Assembly: GCA_036704045.1 (NCBI GenBank)
Contig: DATNQM010000029.1
Location: 1-64,000 of the forward strand
DNA from: Ancylothrix sp036704045
GTDB taxonomy: Bacteria > Cyanobacteriota > Cyanobacteriia > Cyanobacteriales > Oscillatoriaceae
Direction: 5' to 3'
Length of the DNA: 64,000 nt
Both the position numbers and the translations under genes were made by a program. The notes beneath the pieces are model-generated. The model was not told the DNA's origin and did not search any database. It was given only the letters and a program-made list of their open reading frames with translations. This document shows, in pieces, positions 8,496 to 17,268 of the stretch. Every line of letters starts with the position of its first letter. Positions within the stretch are counted from its first letter, which is position 1.

Positions 8496-8627
8496 TTATG
8501 GCAGGGGATGGAAAAGTAAATCGGGGAAAAAGCGATTAAATTCAATCAAAAGACCTGCCGTAAAACTCATCCAGATAGCAGCCAAAACCGGCGCCGAAGA
8601 AAGAAAACGAAGCAAACCTGCTTGCAT
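8496..8627 (-). CDS. psaJ: photosystem I reaction center subunit IX
   Basis: A 43-residue protein. It begins MQAGLLRFLSSAPVLAAIW, crosses the membrane once, and ends IEFNRFFPDLLFHPLP. The segment ITAG(L/I)LIEFNRFFPDLLFHPL is the hallmark of PsaJ. It binds pigments and stabilises PsaF in PSI. AGGAGATTTC lies just before the ATG. It is 40 bp downstream of psaF on the same strand, the conserved psaF-psaJ operon of cyanobacteria and algae. Confidence 0.96.
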   Translation of the reverse strand: MQAGLLRFLSSAPVLAAIWMSFTAGLLIEFNRFFPDLLFHPLP

Positions 8628-8667
8628 GATGAAATCTCCTAAAAACAGTTAGTTTCTCAAAAAAAAC

Positions 8668-9171
8668 CTAGCGAGGCGAGATAGGAATTTCGCTATCTTT
8701 AGCATACAACTCGCCGCTCAGAGCTTCTTTAATTGCTGCCAAAGGCCAAATAAACCCAGTCAGCATTTTGCCAACTGCCAAAGGCACATTAATGATGATT
8801 TCATTTTCTTCGGGGTTATCGCTCTTGCGAACATCAATTAAATAAGCCCGACCAACCCAACCAATCCAACCGGCAATATACAAAAACAAAATGCTAGGAA
8901 TAATAAAATCCCCTGCATGACTCCACCGGCCATCTGCAATCAAATGAGGCAGACCTTCGGGGCCACACAAAGCTTGAGAATAACGCTCAAATCGTTTTTG
9001 TCCAGAAAGCGGATCAGCGGTTGTATTACGCGCATTTTGAGCCCGCATTTGGAACGCCGGCGACTCACTGCAAGGAACTAAACCAGCCACATTGGGCTCA
9101 CCGGCAAACGCAGTGGGCACACAAGAGATCCAAAGACCAATGGCCAAAACTAACGCCAGAATTCGTCTCAT
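8668..9171 (-). CDS. psaF: photosystem I reaction center subunit III
   Basis: About 167 residues including an N-terminal signal peptide (MRRILALVLAIGLWISC... cleaved near TAFA-GEPN) that sends the N-terminal domain into the thylakoid lumen. The mature protein shows the PsaF patterns LVPCSESPAFQMRAQNA, FERYSQALCGPEGLPHLI and a membrane helix DFIIPSILFLYIAGWIGWVGR. The two cysteines of the lumenal domain are present. The ATG at 9171 is chosen because it opens the signal peptide and has AAGGAAA upstream; the open frame extends ten codons further. PsaF docks plastocyanin or cytochrome c6 in some lineages. It is divergent from tsaD, a pairing also known in other cyanobacteria. Confidence 0.96.
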   Translation of the reverse strand: MRRILALVLAIGLWISCVPTAFAGEPNVAGLVPCSESPAFQMRAQNARNTTADPLSGQKRFERYSQALCGPEGLPHLIADGRWSHAGDFIIPSILFLYIAGWIGWVGRAYLIDVRKSDNPEENEIIINVPLAVGKMLTGFIWPLAAIKEALSGELYAKDSEIPISPR

Positions 9172-9207
9172 GGAAGTGTTTCCTTTTGTTAAGAAAAGCA
9201 AAGTTTT

Positions 9208-9236
9208 TTGACAAAACGCAATGGACTATTTAAATA
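9208..9236 (+). promoter_or_regulatory. possible sigma70-type promoter of tsaD
   Basis: A perfect TTGACA (9208-9213) is followed after 17 bp by TAAATA. It lies about 100 bp before the tsaD ATG, in the spacer shared with psaF. The -10 match is only partial. Confidence 0.4.
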
Positions 9237-9337
9237 GAATTGCGCTTTTGTTAAAGCCTATAATACCCCCCCAAGTTAACTTAGGAAAGATTAAGCTACT
9301 AAAAGCAAATAATCCATTTCACAAACATTACCAGTCA

Positions 9338-10387
9338 ATGGCAACCGTTTTAGCAATTGAAACAAGTTGTGACGAAACTGCGGTGGCAATTGTAAAGAAT
9401 CGTGAAGTAATTAGCAGTATCATTACCTCACAAATAGCCACCCATCGACAGTATGGAGGCATTGTTCCAGAGGTTGCCTCTCGCCTTCATGTCGAAACCA
9501 TCAACGAAGCCATCGCCGAAGCTTTTTTAGAAGCCGATTTAACCTGGGCAGAAATCAACGGCATCGCAGCCACCAGCGCCCCAGGCTTAGTCGGCTCGCT
9601 TATGGTTGGTGTCACCACCGCCAAAACCCTCGCCATACTCCACGAAAAACCCTTTCTCGGCATTCACCACCTAGAAGGGCACATTTACGCCTCCTACCTA
9701 AGCGATACGACCCTGCAACCGCCCTTTCTATGCCTATTAGTATCGGGGGGACACACAAGCCTCATACACGTCAAAGATTGCGGAATCTACGACATCCTAG
9801 GGCAAACCCGCGATGATGCCGCCGGCGAAGCATTTGATAAAGTCGCACGCTTACTTGGCCTAAGCTACCCAGGCGGGCCGGTAATTGATCAACTTTCCAA
9901 ACAAGGCAACCCAGCCATTTTTCCTCTTCCCGAAGGCAACATCTCCCTACCAACCGGAGGCTATCATCCCTACGACTCCAGCTTCAGCGGCCTAAAAACC
10001 GCCGTCATGCGCCTCGTCAAAAAACTCCAAAGCGAAGGCAAAGAAATGCCGGTCAACGACATAGCCGCAAGCTTCCAACAAACCGTCGCCAAAAGCCTCA
10101 CCCGCCGCGCCATCAAATGCGCCCTCGACTGCAACTTAACCACCATCGCCGTAGGCGGAGGCGTAGCAGCCAATAGTGGCTTAAGACAACATCTCCAACA
10201 AGCCGCCCAGGAAAACAACCTCAAAGTCATCTTTCCCCCCATGAAATTCTGCACCGACAACGCCGCCATGATAGGCTGCGCCGCCGCAGAACACCTAGAT
10301 AGAGGCCACACCTCCCCAATCACCCTGGGCGTTCAATCAAGGCTTTCTCTAACTGATGTAATGCAGCTTTATAGTAACGTTGGCTAA
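9338..10387 (+). CDS. tsaD: tRNA N6-threonylcarbamoyladenosine synthase subunit TsaD
   Basis: Transfers threonylcarbamoyl to A37 of tRNAs reading ANN codons, together with TsaB and TsaE. The 349 residues show the ASKHA ATPase fold: the start MATVLAIETSCDETAVAIV, the iron-binding HHLEGHIYAS motif, LVSGGHTSL, GEAFDKVARLLGL and GGGVAANSGLR. The open frame starts at 9221, but the ATG at 9338 gives the family's usual N-terminus exactly at the first beta strand. Divergent from psaF. The base composition of the 3' part is richer in GC than the neighbours, as in other strongly expressed genes here. Confidence 0.96.
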   Translation: MATVLAIETSCDETAVAIVKNREVISSIITSQIATHRQYGGIVPEVASRLHVETINEAIAEAFLEADLTWAEINGIAATSAPGLVGSLMVGVTTAKTLAILHEKPFLGIHHLEGHIYASYLSDTTLQPPFLCLLVSGGHTSLIHVKDCGIYDILGQTRDDAAGEAFDKVARLLGLSYPGGPVIDQLSKQGNPAIFPLPEGNISLPTGGYHPYDSSFSGLKTAVMRLVKKLQSEGKEMPVNDIAASFQQTVAKSLTRRAIKCALDCNLTTIAVGGGVAANSGLRQHLQQAAQENNLKVIFPPMKFCTDNAAMIGCAAAEHLDRGHTSPITLGVQSRLSLTDVMQLYSNVG

Positions 10388-10555
10388 AATTCTAAGCCCA
10401 AATTTTCCTATTTTCTCGGCTTAGTTTAGACCTCAACCTAGGAGGCTTAGCCTCCTAATTAAAAAACTCAATTAAGTAGACAGAGAGTTAGGGCATTTAA
10501 TCTTGCTAACCCTGATTCCAAACCCCTAACTCCCATCTTCAATTTCATCACTTAA

Positions 10556-11281
10556 TTAAAACCGTCTGCCTAGTAAGCGTTGACGCACACTCTCAGCGAT
10601 TTTGTGGCCCAAATAATCAGGAATTAAGCTTTCATTGGGCCCTAAAAGATATAAAATTAATCGCGTTCGTCCTCGCCAGACAAGTAAATTTGCATTCACC
10701 ACTAACAAATCTTCTTGCCAGATAGCATACATAACTTTATAAAAAAGACCAGGCTGGTTATCAGCTTCGATTAAAAGAGCCGGTAAGTGAAAAACCGGAT
10801 CTACATAAAACTCTGTTTCCACATCTTCTAAACCGGCATCAAGATTAAACTCAACAGCCAGCATTTCTTCAACCTCAAAATGCCCAGCCAAAGCTTCTCT
10901 AACCGCCCTACAAACATTTTCAGCCGTTTTATCCGTAAGAGCTTTACCTCCGCGCGAAACCACCAACTTGATAAAAACCAACATCGGCGGATAAATTTGG
11001 CCATAAAGACTGAGACTGTGAATGGTGAGTCCATAGGCAGCCAAAACCCCAAAAATATCACTGAGTAAAAACGATTGGTTACGATAGGCAAAATGCAAGG
11101 CACTTTTATTGCCTTCAGGTCGCAGTTCAATCACAGCTTGCTTTGTTTTATAAAGCTGGTAGGCTAGCTTTAGGTTTTGCAGTTGGATTTCACTGCTGAC
11201 AAACTGCTCATAAAACTGGGGAAACGCTCTGTTAAAGCGTTTTAGCAGTTCCAGCGTCGATGATTTTAAACCCGCAGCCAT
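10556..11281 (-). CDS. ACT domain protein (two ACT-like domains)
   Basis: 241 residues. The first ACT-like domain spans about residues 50-110 (AVIELRPEGNKSALHFAYRNQSFLLSDIFGVLAAYGLTIHSLS), the second about 165-235 (LLIEADNQPGLFYKVMYAIWQEDLLVVNANLLVWRGRTRLILYLLG). The layout resembles the C-terminal tandem ACT region of GlnD-type regulators, without any catalytic domain. ACT domains bind amino acids or other small ligands, so a sensing role is likely, but ligand and partner are unknown. It stands alone, with a long structured spacer upstream. Confidence 0.75.
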   Translation of the reverse strand: MAAGLKSSTLELLKRFNRAFPQFYEQFVSSEIQLQNLKLAYQLYKTKQAVIELRPEGNKSALHFAYRNQSFLLSDIFGVLAAYGLTIHSLSLYGQIYPPMLVFIKLVVSRGGKALTDKTAENVCRAVREALAGHFEVEEMLAVEFNLDAGLEDVETEFYVDPVFHLPALLIEADNQPGLFYKVMYAIWQEDLLVVNANLLVWRGRTRLILYLLGPNESLIPDYLGHKIAESVRQRLLGRRF

Positions 11282-11963
11282 AATAAGGGGAACACACGAA
11301 AGGCCCAGTCAAATGCACTAAAAGTTAAAAATCCCAGTGCCTGATACATTTACGCAACAGAATACGGGTATTGCCCGAACCATGCAGCGATAGCAACACT
11401 ATCATCTAATAACGCCGAACTCCCATGCTTGGGGGGTGATGTAAACCGCTTTAACCGCTCAACAGGTTTGGGCCTGTTTTCAGCAGTTAGGGCGTCATCG
11501 GTAGGGTTCGTGAAGATAATATACACACTGGCTTTTTTATCCTATTCCACAATTGCGGTGGTGGGAAAATTTATGTAACATCGCCAAGTTTGTAAGAATT
11601 TTCCCATCCCATCCCACACACACAGTTAAAATCATCTTTTTTGAGTTTCTCCGTTTGTTTTTATGTTTATTGTTGAAAAATTTAGTATTTTCCTGTTACT
11701 TCCCTCGGTCTAAAGGTTAAACTTGAATCACTTAATCCAAAACACGCCTTGATTCCCCTGGCTGTTTTTTAGGTGGAAAATCCAGCCTCCCAAAACCGGC
11801 CTATTGTTTGCTTGCGGGGTTTGGCAATGGTTCCACCGGCCCACCAAAATACGGTCGGTGCCGTCAGCGTGGATGGCAAAAGTGATAAAATTTTTCAAAT
11901 TAATCCCTATGCTTTTTTGCAGGGATTGACGGTACTTAGTCCTCTTACCATTAGCAAGCCGGC
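11282..11963. other. 680-bp intergenic region between two divergent genes, partly structured
   Basis: No convincing gene. On the minus strand TATATTATC (about 11519-11527) could be a -10 element giving a leader of about 230 nt before the ACT gene. This leader contains GAACCC, a hairpin AACAGG/CCTGTT (11459-11477) and several G/C-rich runs. The part at 11530-11960 is AT-rich and holds the promoter region of the GNAT gene. A GTG-started frame at 11773-12021 was judged spurious. Confidence 0.4.
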
Positions 11964-12560
11964 ATGGGTTTTTGGAAAAACTTATTTAACGGTTCTGTTC
12001 GCGGAGAGTCGCCAGAAGTGATGGCCTCTTCGGTCAACTATGGAGCTTCCGGCGAGGAATACCCTCTCGGTATCGCTGAAGTGTCTTCCCAAACATTGCG
12101 GGATTCCGGCGCTCAGACTCTCTCACGGGGAACTGGCCCTAATGTTCGGATTTTTTTTAGTACCGACCGCGACCTAGACCTCTATGAACTTGAAGAACTT
12201 TGTGATGCTGTTGGTTGGTCCCGCCGGCCTCTCCGCAAGGTCAAAAAGGCAATTCAGCATAGTTTTTTGGTGGTTTCAATGTGGGAGGTACGGGGGGCCA
12301 AACGGCGTTTAATTGGCTTTTGCCGCGCAACGTCGGATCATGCTTTTAATGCCACCCTCTGGGATGTGGTAGTTCACCCCGATTATCAGGGCAAAGGATT
12401 AGGAAAAGCTTTAATGAAGTTTTTAATTAAAAAACTCCGCAGCGAAGATATCAGTAATATTACTTTATTTGCTGACCCTCATGTGGTAGATTTTTATCGG
12501 ACTTTGGGTTTTATGCCCGACCCTGAAGGCATTAAAGGTATGTTTTGGTATCCTGATTAA
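11964..12560 (+). CDS. GNAT-family N-acetyltransferase (Ycf52/NSI-like)
   Basis: 198 residues. The start MGFWKNLFNG is typical of this cyanobacterial and plastid-related group. The GNAT fold spans about residues 55-198, with the acetyl-CoA binding motif VVHPDYQGKGLGKALMKFLIKKL and the later strand NITLFADPHVVDFYRTLGF. Related plastid proteins acetylate protein N-termini, lysines or serotonin; the substrate here is not known. It is followed by a strong bidirectional terminator shared with the convergent DivIVA-like gene. Confidence 0.85.
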   Translation: MGFWKNLFNGSVRGESPEVMASSVNYGASGEEYPLGIAEVSSQTLRDSGAQTLSRGTGPNVRIFFSTDRDLDLYELEELCDAVGWSRRPLRKVKKAIQHSFLVVSMWEVRGAKRRLIGFCRATSDHAFNATLWDVVVHPDYQGKGLGKALMKFLIKKLRSEDISNITLFADPHVVDFYRTLGFMPDPEGIKGMFWYPD

Positions 12561-12608
12561 GGTGAAAAAAGAGTAGCTTTTACTTTTAATTTACACTATA
12601 TCTAAGTC

Positions 12609-12640
12609 GAAAACCCCAGTTTTTTAAGCTGGGGTTTTTA
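12609..12640. terminator. bidirectional terminator
   Basis: AACCCCAG and CTGGGGTT form an 8-bp stem, with an A-run before and a T-run after. It lies between the convergent GNAT and DivIVA-like genes and can serve both. Confidence 0.85.
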
Positions 12641-12673
12641 CATTTTTAGGCTAGAGAAAATCTGGATAATTTT

Positions 12674-13387
12674 CTACAATTTTGGTCGTTCTGGGGAACG
12701 CGGTATCGATGCCTGCGGGGGAGTTTGATTAGATGGGATATCTCGCGGTCTTGCAGCAATTGATTCTTGTTGTAATGCACTACGGCCATTTTGAATAACG
12801 CGCATCATATCGCCAAGTTGCTGTTCAATATTAAACAGCACCCGGTCTGCATATTCATCTGCATCGTTGTGAATTTCTCTGGCTTCAGCAACGGCATTTC
12901 GTCGCATTTCTTCTATTTCTTGTTGAGCACTACGGCGCAGGCGTTCAATTTCTGCAATTGTTTGATCTTGGGCTAGTTCGCACTCTTGCTGTACTTGCAA
13001 GCGAATTTGTTCGGATTCTAATTTTGCTTGCCGTACTAAACCCATTTCATCCAAAATTTGCACGGCTTCTTGTTCAGCCGAAGCAATGATTTCTTGAGCA
13101 TAGCGTTCAGCCGAGGCAAGAATCTCTTCTTTGCGACGAATAATTTCTTCGGCTTCGAGGTACGCTGCTGGTAGATTGAGACGCACTAAATCAAGTTGAT
13201 CTAGTACCTGTTCCTCGTCAATAAGGGTGCGTCGGGTAAGCGGGATACGGGGGCTATCGAGAATCATTTCCTCGAGCCGGTTGAGTTCCCGCTGGATGTC
13301 TAAGCCTCCCCCGCCAGAAACTGATTCATCGTCGGGGATGGAGTCTGGGAGGTCGGGGTTGATTCGGGATGCTTCCTGGCGTAACAT
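12674..13387 (-). CDS. DivIVA-like coiled-coil protein (Cdv3-like)
   Basis: 237 residues, nearly all predicted helix. After an acidic start (INPDLPDSIPDDES) and a glycine run comes GLDIQRELNRLEEMILDSPRIPLTRRTLIDEEQVLDQLDLVRLNLPAAYLEAEEII, the conserved block of the cyanobacterial DivIVA-like division protein (Cdv3 of Synechococcus). A long charged coiled coil follows (about residues 85-205) and then a proline-rich tail. Expected to act at the cell membrane in septum placement or polar growth. Its first 88 bp overlap the 3' end of coaD in another frame. The exact start is less certain than the rest because of this overlap. Confidence 0.78.
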   Translation of the reverse strand: MLRQEASRINPDLPDSIPDDESVSGGGGLDIQRELNRLEEMILDSPRIPLTRRTLIDEEQVLDQLDLVRLNLPAAYLEAEEIIRRKEEILASAERYAQEIIASAEQEAVQILDEMGLVRQAKLESEQIRLQVQQECELAQDQTIAEIERLRRSAQQEIEEMRRNAVAEAREIHNDADEYADRVLFNIEQQLGDMMRVIQNGRSALQQESIAARPRDIPSNQTPPQASIPRSPERPKL

Positions 13388-13848
13388 TTGGCGATATCTA
13401 CGGCGACGTGAGGGGGGACAAGATGATCTACTGAGCCACCAAATCGGGCTATCTCTTTCACCACACTACTACTTAGAAAACTATATTCGTTAGAAGTGGC
13501 AAGAAAAACGATTTCAATTTGCTGGGATAAGGTTTTGTTTGTATGCGCCATCTGTAGTTCCATTTCAAAGTCTGACAATACTCGTAAACCGCGCAACAAA
13601 ACTTGAGCTTGTCGCTGTTTGGCATAGTTGACTGTCAGCCCTTCAAAGCTATCTACTTCAAGGTTACTTAAATGTTGAGTTGCTTGGCTGATTTGTTGAA
13701 TCCGCTTTTGCTCCTCAAACAGTGGCGTTTTACTAGGGTTTCTCACTACCAACACGATAACGCGCTCAAACAGCTTGCAGCCTCTCTCGATGATGTCGAG
13801 GTGGCCGTAGGTTATGGGGTCAAAGCTGCCAGGATAGATTGCGATCAC
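13300..13848 (-). CDS. coaD: phosphopantetheine adenylyltransferase
   Basis: Makes dephospho-CoA from 4'-phosphopantetheine and ATP, the penultimate step of CoA synthesis. The nucleotidyltransferase motif GSFDPITYGHLDII is at the N-terminus, and LLRGLRVLSDFEMELQMAHTN and the ISSSxVKE-like loop FLSSSVVKEIARFGGSV follow. The length of 182 residues exceeds the usual 160 because of a tail of about 20 residues rich in Ser, Thr and Pro, which is exactly the part that overlaps the DivIVA-like gene downstream. The core enzyme is complete before that tail. Confidence 0.95.
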   Translation of the reverse strand: MIAIYPGSFDPITYGHLDIIERGCKLFERVIVLVVRNPSKTPLFEEQKRIQQISQATQHLSNLEVDSFEGLTVNYAKQRQAQVLLRGLRVLSDFEMELQMAHTNKTLSQQIEIVFLATSNEYSFLSSSVVKEIARFGGSVDHLVPPHVAVDIAKCYARKHPESTPTSQTPSPTMNQFLAGEA

Positions 13849-14427
13849 GGGGTGGAGGGTGAGTGGGTTTAGTAGTTAGACTACTGTGATTTTTTCTCAA
13901 GCGCAAACAATAAGGATTTTATCTGCTGTTTTCTGTGTCCGTAATTACGGTTTTTCAGCTTTATTGCTTTATTGTGCTTGTTTGATTTACCCAAAAAGTT
14001 TGAGACTTTAGAGGGTTATGTTGATATGTCTGCACTCTGACGGCTTCTAGGTCAGTTTGGGGCGCTTGGTGTTTGCCTCGCGCTTCTGATATGTAAAAGG
14101 ATACTATAGCCGGTGGCTGTTGGGTGTTTTTTTTGGAGGGTTGGTTAATTTTTTTTGCTTGGGGCCGGTTTTGCTGGTTTTTCTGTTATCACTGATTTTT
14201 ATAAAGGTATAATGCGGTGTTTTTAAGTTTTTTCTGTCTATTCAATCTCAAAGTATCTTTGTTGATGTTGAATTTGTGGTTTAAGTCTATATTTAGCTGA
14301 TGAGGGTGACAGTTTGTTTTGTTGGGGCTATGCTGAAAACTAAAATTTATTTTTTTATTGTTGAATTATTTTAGAGACTTGATATGTCTAAATATGTACT
14401 TTATGAAAAAGTAAAACGTATAAACTT
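13849..14427. other. 580-bp intergenic region
   Basis: AT-rich, with no open frame of note, no tRNA and no clear terminator. It separates coaD from xseA on the same strand and should hold the coaD promoter. Nothing else recognised. Confidence 0.6.
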
Positions 14428-15585
14428 TTAGATGATTTTAACTTTTAACCGGCCCTCTGCTAAAATAATAGTTAGTTCATCTCCTGTCTTTAAATTCTGA
14501 CTCGAATTAATAATTTTTCCATCGGGTAATTGTACGACTGCATATCCTCTTTTTAATACAGCTTGCGGGTCAAGTACGTTTAATTTTTCACCTAAATACC
14601 GACAACGTTCTGTTTCTTGATTTAATCTTGTCTGCATTGCTCTTAAAAGCCGATCACGAAATTTTTCTAAGCTAATTTTTTCTAACTCGTATTTTCGCTT
14701 AACTGCATTATCTAATCTTTCTACACGATGCCGGTGTTCTGTATAAATTTCTGCTAGGCTTGGCACTACTGTGGCGGCTGCTGCGGTGGGAGTAGCAACA
14801 CAAACATCTGCTACCAAATCTGTTAATGATTCATCTCTTTCGTGACCCAGACCGGTGATTACAGGAATTCTACACTCTGCAATTGCTCTTACTACTCTTT
14901 CATCATTAAAGCAGGCTAAATCTTCTACGGCACCACCACCCCGCGCTAAAATTAAAACTTCGGCCCGCTTATCTTTTTCAATTCGTTTAATGGCTGCAAC
15001 AATTGAGCGGGGCGCTTGTTCACCTTGGACGGTCGCAGGAGATAAAATTACTTTTAACCCCGGATAACGCTGTTTTAGTGTAGTTTTGATGTCTCCCCAG
15101 GCTGCGCCGTTAGGAGATGTAACAACGCCTATGGTTTGTGGATGTTGGGGAAGCAAACGTTTTTTAGTTTTGTCAAATAAACCTTCTTTTTCTAGTTGGT
15201 TGCGTAATTTATGCCATTTTTTTTGCTGCAAACCGGCCCCAGCATCAATGACTTGAAGTGCACTCATTTGATATTTTCCCTGCTGGGGATAAACTTGTAA
15301 ACTGCCCAAAACAAATAGCTTTTTGCCAAGTTCTGGCCGGTCTGTGAGTCGAGATTGATTGCGGTTCCATGCAACACAGTTTAGGGTTGTTCCTCCCCCT
15401 TGCGAATCTTGCAAGCTAAAATAAAGATGACCATTGCGATGTGGTGTCAAACTAGAAACTTCCCCCACTATCCAAACCTGTTGGAGTAGTTCGTTGGTTT
15501 CCAGCAATTCTTTAATGTAGGAAGTAAGGGTGGTGATGGATAAGGCTGTTTCGGGGATATAAGAATTATCAAAAAAATTAGACAT
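14428..15585 (-). CDS. xseA: exodeoxyribonuclease VII large subunit
   Basis: Catalytic subunit of the single-strand-specific exonuclease VII. The N-terminal OB fold is seen at residues 15-105 (VWIVGEVSSLTPHRNGHLYFSLQD). The nuclease domain includes GVVTSPNGAAWGDI, LILARGGGAVEDLACFNDERVVRAI and ITGLGHERDESLTDLVADVCVATPTAAA, then a coiled coil and a C-terminal beta domain (RGYAVVQLPDGKIINSSQNL). At 385 residues it is of normal length. The small subunit xseB lies some 47 kb away at 62644-62871, so the two subunits are not in one operon. Confidence 0.95.
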   Translation of the reverse strand: MSNFFDNSYIPETALSITTLTSYIKELLETNELLQQVWIVGEVSSLTPHRNGHLYFSLQDSQGGGTTLNCVAWNRNQSRLTDRPELGKKLFVLGSLQVYPQQGKYQMSALQVIDAGAGLQQKKWHKLRNQLEKEGLFDKTKKRLLPQHPQTIGVVTSPNGAAWGDIKTTLKQRYPGLKVILSPATVQGEQAPRSIVAAIKRIEKDKRAEVLILARGGGAVEDLACFNDERVVRAIAECRIPVITGLGHERDESLTDLVADVCVATPTAAAATVVPSLAEIYTEHRHRVERLDNAVKRKYELEKISLEKFRDRLLRAMQTRLNQETERCRYLGEKLNVLDPQAVLKRGYAVVQLPDGKIINSSQNLKTGDELTIILAEGRLKVKII

Positions 15586-16080
15586 AGAATTTTTATAAAG
15601 AGTTGAAATAGTGTGTAAAACAATTGAAATTAGGCTTTCTTTTAAAGATGATTTTTTGAATATTTATTTCCCCTTGGAATACTCTAATTTTTTAATTAAT
15701 AAAACTACTATTTAAAAAATAACCGCTCTACGTTTATCTACTTTGGTTTCTATAACCGGCTACAATATAAACCATTTCCAAAAAAGCAGAAAATATCCAG
15801 AAAACGACTTTTTAAAATTGGCTTTTAGATCACATACTTTTAGCTCAATCTATAAACTAATTTATGTTAAATTTCACTTGATTTGAGCGAACCTATGAAA
15901 CTAACTTAGAATTTGAGCTTTTCTTAGTTTTAGCGAACCTAAAAAATGAATGATGGAGATAAAATGTAAAATCCCAAAAACCTTATTAAATAAAAAGCCG
16001 CTGCCAGGATAAACTTTACAAAAATAGTAAATTAACTGGCAGTTGCTATGCCGTTTGTTTGACAAAAATTGCTTTTTGAT
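15586..16080. other. 495-bp AT-rich intergenic region
   Basis: No gene recognised. The phrase TTGAGCGAACCTATGAAACTAA near 15880 is partly repeated 55 bp later (TTTAGCGAACCTAAAAAATGAA), which may be a short duplicated site. It should contain the xseA promoter at its left end. Confidence 0.4.
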
Positions 16081-16998
16081 TTAAGGCAATTCTACCGAAG
16101 TTGGTTTGGCAATATGTGGTAAACCCCAGCCTAGTTTTTCCCGCAAAATATGAAAAAATTCTGGCGGTTTAATACGGATAAATTTGGCAGGATAGGGAGA
16201 TTTTTCTATTCGCACGCGGTCGTCTGGTAGCACATAACAACCGGCATTCCCATCAACAGTCATCACTAACCTATCAGGATTGGCGGGATAAATTGTCACC
16301 GGCTCAGTATTAGCAAAAACTAAAGCCCGTGATGCGAGAGAATGAGGACAAATGGGTAAAATCTGTAAAACCGCGACCCCAGGCACAATCACCGGCCCAC
16401 CGGCAGAAAGGGCATAGGCAGTTGAACCAGTAGGAGTTGATAAAATGATCCCATCCGCTGCAATATCAACAGGTGCGTGCCGGCCTACTTTAATTTCAAA
16501 ATGGCACATACAGGTTAGTGGTTCCCGATGTAGCACCATTTCATTGAGACACAAAGCCTCCCAAAGTTTGATATCTTCTCGCCAAAGTTGCACCGCCAAC
16601 ATCGTACGCTGTTCAATCTCATATTCCCCCGCCATTGCTTGTTCAAGGGCTGTTGGCAATTGATTAAGATAAGTTTCAGTTAAGAAACCCATGTGGCCGG
16701 TGTTAACAGCAAGTAGAGGAATACCGGCCGGTGCAACTTGGCGAAACGCAGAAAGAACCGTACCATCTCCCCCTAAAACCACCGCAAAACTCATGTCTTC
16801 ATCAAAACCTGGCGGTGAAAGTAGTTCGATAGGAGTGTGGCAGATAGGCTTATCGGGACTGGAATAACCTAATATTCCACCCATACCGTTTGTTAAACAA
16901 ACTTCCCAACCACAGGAAATTAGCTTGTCTTTTAATTCTTCGGCGATGCGACAAGCTACGGGTTTATTGTCGTTATATATAATGCCTGCTTTTGGCAC
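16081..16998 (-). CDS. nadK: NAD kinase
   Basis: Phosphorylates NAD to NADP. The 305 residues show the NAD kinase signatures GGDGTVLSAFRQ, NTGHMGFLTE, LNEMVLHREP and the substrate loop DGIILSTPTGSTAYALSAGGP. Cyanobacteria usually have two NAD kinases; which of the two this is cannot be decided here. It lies on the same strand as xseA, about 500 bp upstream, probably as an independent unit. Confidence 0.95.
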   Translation of the reverse strand: MPKAGIIYNDNKPVACRIAEELKDKLISCGWEVCLTNGMGGILGYSSPDKPICHTPIELLSPPGFDEDMSFAVVLGGDGTVLSAFRQVAPAGIPLLAVNTGHMGFLTETYLNQLPTALEQAMAGEYEIEQRTMLAVQLWREDIKLWEALCLNEMVLHREPLTCMCHFEIKVGRHAPVDIAADGIILSTPTGSTAYALSAGGPVIVPGVAVLQILPICPHSLASRALVFANTEPVTIYPANPDRLVMTVDGNAGCYVLPDDRVRIEKSPYPAKFIRIKPPEFFHILREKLGWGLPHIAKPTSVELP

Positions 16999-17049
16999 GC
17001 TCTTTAAATCCGGTTTATGGTTTAAATTTTTAACTATAGAGCAATTGCT

Positions 17050-17268
17050 TTATGGGGGCAACCAAACGTAAAAAAGCCCACCAAAGGCAATTAGCGAAGG
17101 GGCTACCACAGGAGGTTTGCCCCACAGGTTTGTTTTTCAGGTTCTTGGTTGAGAATGCCCTTTTGGAGTTTCTGCCTCGCTTTAATTGGTGACAATCTTG
17201 AGGCAGATCCTCTGGTTGGAGTTCGCTGGTAAGAGCCTAAAAAATTAGCAGATTCTCTCCACTCCCTT
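17050..17268 (-). ncRNA. structured 3' region of ycf39, possible small RNA
   Basis: No start codon opens a frame here. On the minus strand the region holds a good hairpin (17172-17206) with 7-bp arms CTGCCTC/GAGGCAG and a nested ATTG/CAAT. The pentamer CTCCA recurs on both sides of it. A possible terminator at 17070-17104 (AGCCC...GGGCT then TTTTTT) would end the transcript. Either a ycf39 3' UTR or a separate small RNA; no known family recognised. Confidence 0.35.

Noticed and set aside
8422..8652. Plus-strand 76-residue frame
   Set aside because: Antisense to psaJ, which has an unmistakable protein sequence and ribosome binding site.
11773..12021. GTG-started 82-residue open frame before the GNAT gene
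   Set aside because: Overlaps the GNAT start in another frame, has no recognised domain and no clear ribosome binding site. The GNAT frame has family motifs and its usual MGFWK start.
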